This document shows, piece after piece, positions 15,394 to 24,418 of a stretch of 64,000 nt of DNA. The DNA comes from Phycisphaerales bacterium. Lineage in GTDB: Bacteria; Planctomycetota; Phycisphaerae; Phycisphaerales; UBA1924. Location of the stretch: positions 1-64,000 of the forward strand of contig JADLGW010000056.1 of NCBI GenBank assembly GCA_020849105.1, written 5' to 3'. Within the stretch, counting starts at the first letter, position 1. The number at the start of each line of letters is the position of its first letter. The translations under genes were made by a program, and so were the position numbers. The notes beneath the pieces were generated by a model that worked only from the letters and a program-made list of their open reading frames with translations, did no database searches and was not told the origin of the DNA.

Positions 15394-18300
15394 TGTCGCT
15401 CCTGGAACGGTTCGTGACGATGCCGCCGGCGGTCAAGGGCGGCCTGGTGCTGGCGACCGGCGGCGGGCTCGTCGCGGCGGCGGGGTATTTCCTGGGAACG
15501 CCCGCGATGGTCGCGCTGCTCCTGGGCATCGCGATCCTGACGCTGCTCCTGGTCGGGTACCGGGCGCTGCTCAAGGCGCTGGCCCGGCGCAAGTCCGCGC
15601 CCATGGAAAAGGCGATCGCCAGCAACAGCGGGGCCCCGCTGGGTGTGTCCGACCCGGCCCGCCGCGCCAGCCTGGACTCCATGCGGAAGTCGTTCGAGAC
15701 CGGCGTGGAGAAGTTCCGTGCCGCGGGGAAGAACCTCTACGCGCTGCCGTGGTACGCCCTGGTGGGTGAGTCCGGGTCCGGCAAGACGGAGGCGATCCGT
15801 CACTGCAACGTGGGCTTCCCGCCCGGCCTGCAGGACCAACTGCAGGGGGTCGGCGGCACGATCAACATGAACTGGTGGTTCACCAACGAGGCGATCATCC
15901 TCGACACGGCGGGGCGGCTGATGTTCGAGGAGGTCGAGCCGGGCTCGACCAGCGAGTGGCAGGAGTTCCTCAAACTCCTGAAGAAGAACCGGCCCAACTG
16001 CCCGATCAACGGCATGCTGCTGGTCATCCCGGCGGAGAGCCTGATCCGCGACACGGCCGACCAGCTGGAGAAGAAGGGCGGCAAGATCGCGCAGCAACTG
16101 GACAACATCCAGCGCGCGCTCGGGGTGCGATTCCCGGTTTTCGTGGTCATCACCAAGTGCGACCTCATCAACGGGTTCCGCGAGTTCTTCGACACGATCA
16201 AGGACCCCACGCTCCAGCACCAGATCCTCGGGTGGTCGAACCCGGCGGACCTGGACACGCCGTTCAACCCGGAACTCGTGGAGCAGCACCTCAGGACGGT
16301 GCAGCACCGGCTGCGGCGCCGGCGCCTGGGGCTGCTGCTGGACCCCGTGCACACGGAGGACGCGTCCGCCCGGCGCGCGGACCAGGTCGATGCGCTGTTC
16401 GACTTCCCCGAGGCGATCATGAAGATCGCGCCGCGCCTCAGGCGGTACCTCGAGATGATCTTCGTCGCGGGCACATGGTCGGCCAAGCCGCTCTTCCTCC
16501 GCGGCATCTATTTCACGTCGTCCATGCGGGAGGGGTCGGCCCTGGACGCGGACCTGGCGGAGGCGCTGGGCCGCCCGGTGGAGTCGCTGCCGGAGGGGCG
16601 CATCTGGGAGCGCGACCGGGCGTTCTTCCTCCGCGACCTGTTCAAGGAAAAGGTCTTCAAGGAGAAGGGCCTGGTGACGCGGGCGTCGAACACGCGTCAG
16701 CAGCAGCGCAAACGTCGCGCCGTGCTGATGGGGACCGCGGCCGGCGGATTGCTGCTGGTCCTGGTGTTCACGTGGTTCGGGTGGCGCAAACTCCAGACGA
16801 ATATCCTGGAGCCGCACGATTTCTGGGAGCAGACGAGCGCCGCGTACCCCTTGCCGCGGAACGCGGATGAGCCGAGGTACCGCCTGCCCATCGTGTTCAC
16901 CGACCCGACACGCGGGCTCACATACCGGAACACGTTCGATTCCTCGCTGCACGACGGGATCAAGGTGCCGACCACGGAGCCGAAGGTTGCCGGGCGGTTC
17001 CCGGCGGAGGTCGCCCGCCAGGCGGCCAGGCCCATCAAGGTGCCGCTGATCTTTTACCCGGTGAACCTGCTCAGCGGGACGGTCAGCGGGGACTTCCTGC
17101 CCCAGGAGCGGCGCGCCGCGGCCAGGGCGCTCGTCGGGGCGAGCGTGATCCGTCCGCTCCTGGATGCCGCCCGCGCGCGGATGGCCGAGGATGTCAAGGC
17201 ACCGGGAACCTGGTCGGCTGAAGCGAGCGGGGCGCTGCGTCAACTCGTCCGTGTGCAGGTGGATGCGCTGGAGAACAACCCGACCGCGGCGCCCATCGAT
17301 GTGGACCCGCTGCTGCTCTACACACTCGGCAGGGAGCAGTACACCAAGCCGCCCATGGAGAATGGACAGGTTGTCCCGGGGTACGACAACGCCCCGGCGC
17401 CCGCGCCCATCGCGGACCGCGAGTCCCTCCAGTCGGCGGTCAACTCCGTGTACCAGGGCCAGAGCGGCGACGGATGGGCCCGCCAACTGGCCGACACGGG
17501 CGACCTGGCCCTGATCCAGTCGGGTGTCGAAGCGTTCAAGAAGGGCTGGGCGGGCGGGTCTGGTGATGCGCTCGGCACGCTCACGGCCATGATTCGGGAA
17601 CTCGAGGCACTGGAAAAGGCTGAGGCACGCCTCCAGGAAGTTGATTCCAATCCCGACCCCCGCCAGGCGATCGATGTCTGGAACAAGGCCTACGCGGAGG
17701 TGAGCGCGCACGCGGCCGAAGTTGCCAAGGGGTTGCCGGAACTCAGGGGCCGATCACTCGCGGAGGCGTACACGAAGGAGCGCGAAGCGCGGCGTACCGA
17801 ACTGCGCACCGGGCTGCTGGCCGAACTGGCCCCGGTCACCCCCCCCGAGAGCGGCAAACCGCCGCCCGTTGCGGCGTCTTCGGACGCCGGGGACAAGGCG
17901 CGCTGGGACACGCTCGCCCGGGCCCGCGACTCGCTCGGTGAGTTGCTCCAGGACAACAAGGAGGAGCAGGATCGAGCCTCTCAACTGACCCGCCTGGATG
18001 CCCTCTTTCTGGGCGGGGGCGAGGGAAGGGACCATCAGTTCCAGTCACGGCTGGCGCTCTATCAAAGGGCCGACGGCGTGCTGAACCCCGCTGCAACCCC
18101 CCCCGCGTCGGCGTTCGGGGCGGTCCGGCGGGAGATGCGGTCGCTCGACGACGCGATCGCGGAGGCGGTGAGATTCGTCACGGTGCCGGCCGCGGCGGGG
18201 ACGCCCGGGGCGGGGCCGGCGGCGGACGCGACGTCGCTGCGCCTTGGGGCCTCGCGTGTGTCGAAGTTCGCTCTCGGACTTGCCGGGAGCACGCGCCGCG

Positions 18301-19784
18301 CGGCCCTGATCGGGGAGTTTCTCCTGCGGGCGCCGAAGTCGGCCCAGGAGTTCGCGGACGCCGTGGACGGTTACGCGGCGGAGAACAAACTCTCGCTTGA
18401 CCGCCCGCGCGTGCCGATGTCCGCAAAGCAGGACGAGGCCGTGTTCGATCCGCATTTCAACCCCGCCGCGGCGGCGGCGGTGCTGGGTGACGCGGCGGCG
18501 GTCGCCGGCGCACTCGGGTCAAACTCGCCCGAGGTCACGGTGCTCGACGCGAAGCCGCTGGAAGCCCGCTTCGGCCCCGTGAAGGCGGCGGCCGACAAGT
18601 ACGCGGCGGATTACCTGTACTACTGGTCCTCAGGCCGCAACGAGGACCTGCGGGTGGTGGACGCGCCCTGGGGCGACTTTTACGCTCGGCTCCGGGTCTG
18701 CAACCAGCCCGACGACTTCAACGCCCCGCTGACGGAGGAGGCCAAGATCATTGTGGCCGCGATGGACGCTGTGGAAGCCTTCATCCCCGCGGCCGAGGGG
18801 GTCAGCCCCGCTTCGGTCCGCAAGGATGCGCAGGACGCGCAGCGGCTGCTGGCGGGCAAGTCGGATACATACCGCCATGTACTCAGCAACTGGCGCGCAC
18901 TTCCGGGGGACGCGGCCCAGGCGCGGAACCAGTTGCTGGGATCGCTCAAGACCTTTGACACGGAATACATAGTTCACCTGGCCCCGGATCAGCCCGGACT
19001 GGGCGACTTTGTGACCCGGTTCTGGGAGAACCTGGCGTTCCAGGGGCTCCGTGCCGTGGCGCGGGATCCGGCCAATGACACGGCGCAGGCGGTGCGGACG
19101 CTCCAGGCCGGTGCGCTCTTCCCGCTGGCGCCCGTGGAGAACGGGAAGCCGCAGATGTCCGCGGCGGACGTGCTGGACAAGCAGAAGATCATCGAGCGTG
19201 TCCGCCCGCCCGCCGCCTCCGACGCGGCCCCTCGGATCAGCGATCGGTTCGATCCCGAGATCGCCCGCCTTCGCGGGTCGGGCGCGCTCACCCCGGAACA
19301 GGCCAAGTGGCTTGAACGGGCCGCGCGCCTCCTGGCCGCCCTGCCGCAGAACCCCAACGAGTCCTACTCCTGCGTGATCACCATGCTGCAGGAGGCGCCC
19401 AAGGGGGCAGCCGGGCACGCCCTGGCCGGGCAGTACTACGAATATGTGGGTCTGCGACAGGGCGATGGGGAACCCCACCGCGAGTACCTGCGCGGCGAGC
19501 CCAGGGTTCTGGGGTCAGTCACCTATCCCGGACCCCCGCTCAAGATTTCAATCTTCGACTCGGCCGAGGCCGGGTCCGCGCCGCGGGCCGGCACGGGCGT
19601 TGAAGTTCAAGGCCCATGGGCGGCGCTGGCCCTGCTCCAGCAGTACCAGGCCCTCACGGCCGACGGCAAGACGTGGAACGTCGAGGTGCTCGTGCCGGGC
19701 TCGGCGCCCGGGACCCAGGTGTCGATCTGGGTGCAGATGGAGTTCAAGAACGGGCTGCCGCCAGCGGCAGAATGGCCCCGCTGA
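15390..19784 (+). CDS. tssM: Type VI secretion membrane-complex protein TssM (IcmF family)
   Basis: TssM spans the inner membrane and periplasm and forms the channel with TssL and TssJ. The protein is 1464 residues, longer than the usual 1100-1300. Two N-terminal TM helices (about 15-58) precede a cytoplasmic NTPase-like domain with an intact Walker A motif (GESGSGKT, 126-133) and ILDTAGR as a Walker B-like strand. A third TM helix lies near 444-467. The periplasmic part (about 470-1464) is long and helical, ending in a beta-rich segment that would contact TssJ. It overlaps tssL by 4 nt. The retained Walker A is notable, since some TssM proteins have lost it. Confidence 0.93.
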   Translation: MMSLLERFVTMPPAVKGGLVLATGGGLVAAAGYFLGTPAMVALLLGIAILTLLLVGYRALLKALARRKSAPMEKAIASNSGAPLGVSDPARRASLDSMRKSFETGVEKFRAAGKNLYALPWYALVGESGSGKTEAIRHCNVGFPPGLQDQLQGVGGTINMNWWFTNEAIILDTAGRLMFEEVEPGSTSEWQEFLKLLKKNRPNCPINGMLLVIPAESLIRDTADQLEKKGGKIAQQLDNIQRALGVRFPVFVVITKCDLINGFREFFDTIKDPTLQHQILGWSNPADLDTPFNPELVEQHLRTVQHRLRRRRLGLLLDPVHTEDASARRADQVDALFDFPEAIMKIAPRLRRYLEMIFVAGTWSAKPLFLRGIYFTSSMREGSALDADLAEALGRPVESLPEGRIWERDRAFFLRDLFKEKVFKEKGLVTRASNTRQQQRKRRAVLMGTAAGGLLLVLVFTWFGWRKLQTNILEPHDFWEQTSAAYPLPRNADEPRYRLPIVFTDPTRGLTYRNTFDSSLHDGIKVPTTEPKVAGRFPAEVARQAARPIKVPLIFYPVNLLSGTVSGDFLPQERRAAARALVGASVIRPLLDAARARMAEDVKAPGTWSAEASGALRQLVRVQVDALENNPTAAPIDVDPLLLYTLGREQYTKPPMENGQVVPGYDNAPAPAPIADRESLQSAVNSVYQGQSGDGWARQLADTGDLALIQSGVEAFKKGWAGGSGDALGTLTAMIRELEALEKAEARLQEVDSNPDPRQAIDVWNKAYAEVSAHAAEVAKGLPELRGRSLAEAYTKEREARRTELRTGLLAELAPVTPPESGKPPPVAASSDAGDKARWDTLARARDSLGELLQDNKEEQDRASQLTRLDALFLGGGEGRDHQFQSRLALYQRADGVLNPAATPPASAFGAVRREMRSLDDAIAEAVRFVTVPAAAGTPGAGPAADATSLRLGASRVSKFALGLAGSTRRAALIGEFLLRAPKSAQEFADAVDGYAAENKLSLDRPRVPMSAKQDEAVFDPHFNPAAAAAVLGDAAAVAGALGSNSPEVTVLDAKPLEARFGPVKAAADKYAADYLYYWSSGRNEDLRVVDAPWGDFYARLRVCNQPDDFNAPLTEEAKIIVAAMDAVEAFIPAAEGVSPASVRKDAQDAQRLLAGKSDTYRHVLSNWRALPGDAAQARNQLLGSLKTFDTEYIVHLAPDQPGLGDFVTRFWENLAFQGLRAVARDPANDTAQAVRTLQAGALFPLAPVENGKPQMSAADVLDKQKIIERVRPPAASDAAPRISDRFDPEIARLRGSGALTPEQAKWLERAARLLAALPQNPNESYSCVITMLQEAPKGAAGHALAGQYYEYVGLRQGDGEPHREYLRGEPRVLGSVTYPGPPLKISIFDSAEAGSAPRAGTGVEVQGPWAALALLQQYQALTADGKTWNVEVLVPGSAPGTQVSIWVQMEFKNGLPPAAEWPR

Positions 19785-19809
19785 TTGCTTCAAGGAAAGG
19801 AGCGCTCCA

Positions 19810-22800
19810 ATCGCCGGGACGACCACAGGACTTCGGACGGCCCCCGCTGCGTACGTCGCCGCCTTCGGGAAGCACCCGGGCTGGAATGACCACATCGACG
19901 ATCCCGGGCTGGAGACGCCGCGGCTCGTTGAGGTCAAGCGGCGGCTCTACATTGAGGGAATCGGCTCGTGCATTGATTCAGGGGCCTGGGACCGGCTGGA
20001 GCCGGTGCAGCAGATCGAAGGATTCTCGCACGTCTTCCTGTGGCGCAAGCCCGGTGACATCGTGCTGGGACGGATGTGGTCCAGCCAGGATGGCAAGGGC
20101 CGCGCCAAGTACCCGATGATCGTCTGCGTCCAGTTGTCCGGCGTGCCCGTGGACTGGGCGCTGGAGCACGCCCTGCCCCGCCTTGAAGAACTGGAAGCCC
20201 AGTGCAAGTCGACGGGTGATGCCGCCGCGGTGCGTTCGGCGCTGGACGCCGCCCGCTCGACGCTGCGCGGGCGGCTGTCGCGTCAGCCGCCGAGCGGGCC
20301 CGAGGTGCGCGTCTCCGGCCGGGTCTGGGGCGAACTGGCCGAGTGCCCGGCGATGGGCCCGGATCGCGTGGGCCTGTACCGCCTGCTCTACCAGGTCGAG
20401 CGGGAACTGGGCGACTACCGGCCCACCGACGGCGGGACCCGGTCGCGCCAGGTGGCGGTGACGCCGCAGCACTTCCGTGTGCCGGCGTGCTCGGGGGCGC
20501 CGGCTGACGAGCTGTCGTTGTGGACCCGGGCGGTGCTGTCACAGGTCACACCGGGGACGGAGTTCGGCGTGTATCTGCCGATAGGGCGGCCGTGGGTTGA
20601 TGTCGTGGTCGGGCCGCCGGACGGTCCGCAGTTTCTGTTTCTTCGCGCCTCCCCGAAGGGTGTCCCGCTTGTCAGCGATATCCCGTACGACCTTGACGCG
20701 GCCTTCCTTGCCAGGGCATCGGCGCTCATCGCCGCGGGCAAGGAAGCGCCGGAGCGAGAGATCGCAGCGGCCCCGGCCGCCGGTGAGGTGCGGGTCAGCC
20801 TGTTCACCCGGCTGTCCGGATGGGCCCGGGGCCGTACGGGGATGATCCTGGGGATCGTCGGCGGCGGAGCGGCGGTGCTGGCGGGCGTGGGGCTCATGGC
20901 CCGCGGGTGGTCGAACTCCACGGGGGAGGGGCGGGTGGCGCCCCCGGCGCACCTGGCACGGGGCGAGTCCGCCGGCACGCCCGGGTCGGTCTCGAACTTT
21001 GACGCCGGGCCTTGGGAGGAACTGGTCGAACTTCACCGGACCTGGTTCGGCCTGTTCCTGCGCCGCCTTGACGAGCCGCCGTCGAGGGCCCCGCCGGATA
21101 CCGCGTACACCACCCGTCGCGCGTTCTATGCCACGGACCCGACGCTCGCGTCGCTGCTTGCACGGCTTGACGCGGCCCGAGCGGCGGGCCCCATCGATCC
21201 TTTGGGGCTGGCCGGCCTCTCGCGGGGCGACCTGTCCAGCCTGGGGCGGAGCCCGCCCGCGGCCGTCCGGTCGTCGCCGCAGGCCGTGGCGCGCGCCCTG
21301 AGTGTTGCTCGGGATGTGCGCGACACGCTGTCGGGCGGGTGGCCGGTGCTCGGCGAACTGCGCTCCGCGTCCGCCGAGTTCCAGCGGGAGGGGTGGACCG
21401 CCGCCGCCGCGGAGGCCGCGGCCGCCGCGGACGGCGTGCCTCCCGAGGCCGGACGCGATGAGGCACCGGCCGTGGATGCCGCGCTGGTGAGCATCGCCTG
21501 TGTCCGGGATATTGCCGCGGCCCGCGCCAAGATCAGCGGGGTGGCCGCGGACCTTGCGGACGCGGGCGACCCGGTCCTGGCCTCGTTCCCCGCGTTCGTG
21601 AACGGGCAGATCGGTGCCGCCGCGGGTGAGCCCCGATTGCCGGCGATGCGCGAGACGGCCCGGCGCGGTGCCGTGCTGGCCGGGCGCCTTGACGCGTTTG
21701 TGCGGAGTTCCTGGTCGGGCACCGATCGCGAGGCCTTCTCAGAGGGGCGTGTGCGGTCGGCCTTCGCCGGCTCCCCGACCTGGGAGACATTCGAGTCCTG
21801 GCTGCTGGAGGCCAAGGACTATCCCGCCCTTGACCCTGCACTGAACCCGACGCGCTCGTGGCGGGCCGGGTCGCGGCTGGCGGAGATCGAGGCGATGCGC
21901 AAAACGCTCGCCGACCAGTTCAAGGAGGCCGAAGACCCGGCGGACTCCGCACACCTGGCATCGCTGCGGGACCGGATCGCCGCGCTGGCGTCGACGGGCT
22001 GGAACCGCAAGAACCAGGCGGCGATCGCCGCCGGTGCGCGGCAGGTGGAGCAGGACGCCGATGCGTTGTGGGAATCCACGCGGCGGCGGCTGGACGTGGC
22101 GCGGGCGAGGCTGGTCGGGAACGCGGAAGAGGCGCGGACGCGGCTCCGGGCCCGCGTCGTGGATTCATCCCCGGCGTTGAACCGGGCGTGGGTGGGCTGG
22201 CGTGACAGGCTTGTGGCGGACATGACGGATGAGCAGTATCCGCGCACTCTCGCCGTGGCGCGGGAGATCGAGGGGGCGTTGGACGCGTTCAACCAGGCAA
22301 CACCCGCCGCGTTGCCCGATGCCGGCTCGGTGTGGTCACGGGCTCTCTCCGGCGCGGCCGTGGCGCACCGGGAGGCCGCCGTGGCCGCGGCGCTGGCACC
22401 CCTCGAATCCGGGATTCCGTCGGCAGACGAGGTTCGCGCGGCGCTCGAGGGTGCGGGAAAGAATCACCAGGAATGGCTGCGCGGGGCGGCGTCCCTCCAG
22501 GCGGACCTGGGGGTGGTTGAGGCCCGCCTGCGCGGCGCCTACGGAGTTGACGAGCCCGCAGACGGCGGCACGCTCGGAGAGGCAGCGGCGCGCATCGCGG
22601 GGGCGGAGGCGATGGGTGATGGTGGGCTGGCGTCGGCGCTGGCGCCGCTGCTGGCGAGGGTCGATGCGGTCCGCCGCGCGGTGCAGGGCGATCCCGCGTC
22701 GCGTGCCGCGCTGGCCGCCGCACCGGAAACCGAACGCGGCGCCGCTCTGGCGGCGTGGCGATCGCTCGGCGGGGCGGGCGACTGGCCGCCCACGCCGCGC

Positions 22801-24252
22801 GACCTGGCGCTGGAGCGCGACGCGGCCCGCGCTGTCGGTCGGATTGCGGATGTTGTTGACGACCCGGCCCGGGGCGGCGTGATCCGCGCGGAACTTCAGC
22901 GGGCGGGTCCGGAGCGGTGGACACGCTGCGCCGCGCAGCAGGTGGCGGCCGCCGACTTTGACCTGGTTGCGGGGGCGGCCGCTGACTTTGGTGTCACGCC
23001 GGAGAATGTGCAGGATCCGCGAGTCCGGGTGAACCTGCTACTGGCACGGGCGAAGGCTGCCTGCGCTGCCGAACGGGACGATGGCCGGGCGCGGCAACTG
23101 GCCGCGGCCCTCGGCGAGGCGATCCGCCGGGTCGGTCCGGTCGATCCGCGAGTCTCGGGGCTCCTGGACGAACTGGGCGCCCTGGCGTCCGCTACCGAGC
23201 CGCCCGAGCCCGTCGTGGACGTGACAACGCTCGGTCCCGGCTCGGCGGGGTGGGCCGGTACCACGCAGGGCGACCGCGTGACGTTCACCCGAGATGGGCA
23301 GTCGATCGAGTTCCTGCGCGTGGCGCCGGAGGGCGGGGCACCCTCGTACCTGGCGACGACCGAGACACCGGTCGGGGTGATCGAAACGGTGCTGGGAAGC
23401 ACCAGGGACGCGGAACAGTTCGGTTCCATGACATCGGGCCCGGATCGCCAGGGCCCACGGTCCTGGATGGTGACCCCCGCCGGGTTTTCACGCCGGGGCG
23501 TGTGGGTGGAGTTTTCACACGCGACGTCGGGTGCGTACGCGATGGTGACCGCTGAGGGGGCACCGACGGACGAATCCCCCATGCAGCGGGTCTCGCCCGC
23601 TGCCGCGGTGTACGCGGCCCACGCACTGGGTTGCCGCCTGCCGACGGCTGCGGAATGGGATGCCGCGCTCGTCGCGTGCGGGGGGTTCGGAGATGCCGCA
23701 AAGTGGAACCTGCGCGATGCGGGGTGGTCGCGCTGGCAGGCGGCCGCGGCGGGTGTCGAGGCGTCCGGGCGGGCTCCGCTGTGGCCGGATGCGGACGTGT
23801 TCTGGCCCGCGGGGAGTGATGCCGTGTCGCTTTCGAGCGGGCGTGCCCAAGCCGCCCAGACGGGTGATGACGGCCACATTCTGCCGGCGCCGGTGGGTTC
23901 GGATTCGGCCCATCCGTTCGGACACCTGATCGGAAACGTAGCGGAGTTCCTGCTCGACCCTCCCATGGATGAAGCGTCGGTGCCCTGGGACGACCCTTCC
24001 GGGGTTGAGGGGGCGGTCCTGGCCCAACAAACGGCCCTGCGGGTGGTAGGCGGGTCAGCCCTATCTCCGCCGAGCGTCCCGTGTGACAAGCCGCAACGGC
24101 TCGACCGCTTTGATGTCCGGGACAAGGCAGGGTACAGCGATGTCGGCTTCCGTCTGGCGTTCAGCGTGACTGCCGGCAAGGCGGTGCCGATGCCCGTGGC
24201 GGTGCAGGTCCTGAAGGCTATTGAGCGGCACGGGTACCTACCCCCGGGGTAG
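19810..24252 (+). CDS. TagF-like domain fused through a TM helix to a periplasmic FGE-fold domain
   Basis: The 1480-residue protein parallels the pseudokinase fusion at 7615. Residues 1-300 include FGKHPGWNDHIDD (from F19) and GRAKYPMIVCVQ, which resemble the TagF family of cytoplasmic T6SS regulators. A TM helix lies at about 344-367. A long Ala-rich helical region follows, then an FGE-fold domain (CRLPTAAEW at 1275, GNVAEFLLD at 1375, VGFRLAF near the end) without catalytic cysteines. Start choice: no ATG, GTG or TTG lies near the domain edge. AAAGGAG is 7 nt before an ATC codon at 19810, so ATC initiation, or a base error there, is proposed; in-frame ATGs at 19444 and 19465 lie inside tssM and would add composition-biased shadow sequence. 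The position after tssM is the usual tagF site. Confidence 0.7.
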   Translation: MAGTTTGLRTAPAAYVAAFGKHPGWNDHIDDPGLETPRLVEVKRRLYIEGIGSCIDSGAWDRLEPVQQIEGFSHVFLWRKPGDIVLGRMWSSQDGKGRAKYPMIVCVQLSGVPVDWALEHALPRLEELEAQCKSTGDAAAVRSALDAARSTLRGRLSRQPPSGPEVRVSGRVWGELAECPAMGPDRVGLYRLLYQVERELGDYRPTDGGTRSRQVAVTPQHFRVPACSGAPADELSLWTRAVLSQVTPGTEFGVYLPIGRPWVDVVVGPPDGPQFLFLRASPKGVPLVSDIPYDLDAAFLARASALIAAGKEAPEREIAAAPAAGEVRVSLFTRLSGWARGRTGMILGIVGGGAAVLAGVGLMARGWSNSTGEGRVAPPAHLARGESAGTPGSVSNFDAGPWEELVELHRTWFGLFLRRLDEPPSRAPPDTAYTTRRAFYATDPTLASLLARLDAARAAGPIDPLGLAGLSRGDLSSLGRSPPAAVRSSPQAVARALSVARDVRDTLSGGWPVLGELRSASAEFQREGWTAAAAEAAAAADGVPPEAGRDEAPAVDAALVSIACVRDIAAARAKISGVAADLADAGDPVLASFPAFVNGQIGAAAGEPRLPAMRETARRGAVLAGRLDAFVRSSWSGTDREAFSEGRVRSAFAGSPTWETFESWLLEAKDYPALDPALNPTRSWRAGSRLAEIEAMRKTLADQFKEAEDPADSAHLASLRDRIAALASTGWNRKNQAAIAAGARQVEQDADALWESTRRRLDVARARLVGNAEEARTRLRARVVDSSPALNRAWVGWRDRLVADMTDEQYPRTLAVAREIEGALDAFNQATPAALPDAGSVWSRALSGAAVAHREAAVAAALAPLESGIPSADEVRAALEGAGKNHQEWLRGAASLQADLGVVEARLRGAYGVDEPADGGTLGEAAARIAGAEAMGDGGLASALAPLLARVDAVRRAVQGDPASRAALAAAPETERGAALAAWRSLGGAGDWPPTPRDLALERDAARAVGRIADVVDDPARGGVIRAELQRAGPERWTRCAAQQVAAADFDLVAGAAADFGVTPENVQDPRVRVNLLLARAKAACAAERDDGRARQLAAALGEAIRRVGPVDPRVSGLLDELGALASATEPPEPVVDVTTLGPGSAGWAGTTQGDRVTFTRDGQSIEFLRVAPEGGAPSYLATTETPVGVIETVLGSTRDAEQFGSMTSGPDRQGPRSWMVTPAGFSRRGVWVEFSHATSGAYAMVTAEGAPTDESPMQRVSPAAAVYAAHALGCRLPTAAEWDAALVACGGFGDAAKWNLRDAGWSRWQAAAAGVEASGRAPLWPDADVFWPAGSDAVSLSSGRAQAAQTGDDGHILPAPVGSDSAHPFGHLIGNVAEFLLDPPMDEASVPWDDPSGVEGAVLAQQTALRVVGGSALSPPSVPCDKPQRLDRFDVRDKAGYSDVGFRLAFSVTAGKAVPMPVAVQVLKAIERHGYLPPG

Positions 24253-24313
24253 CGTCCAAACCGCAGCAGCGCAAAAGTTGCAGCAGGGGTGTTGGATTTG
24301 CTGTCCTGGATAC

Positions 24314-24343
24314 TTGACGGATCACGCTCCGCCCCGGTACTTT
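24314..24343 (+). promoter_or_regulatory. Possible sigma-70-like promoter for the tpsB-tpsA pair
   Basis: TTGACG (24314-24319), an 18-nt spacer and TACTTT (24338-24343) lie in the 166-nt gap before tpsB. The -35 matches at 5/6 and the -10 at 3/6. This is the largest gap in the plus-strand run downstream of tssK, so a separate promoter here is plausible. Confidence 0.35.
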
Positions 24344-24418
24344 GCCCTAGGTTCCTCTCGATGGCGTCAAGGCTCGCGTGTGAGACGGGCCTTTACGCCC
24401 TCCCGCCCAGGAGGCGAC

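Noticed and set aside
15054-17711. 885-codon minus-strand frame opposite tssM
   Set aside because: It overlaps the well-supported tssM gene, has shadow composition and lacks recognisable domains.
19444-19809. Upstream extension of the TagF-like gene to in-frame ATGs at 19444 or 19465
   Set aside because: This segment lies inside tssM, and its translation is Arg/Pro/Ser-rich shadow sequence. The ribosome-binding site at 19796-19802 fits initiation at 19810.
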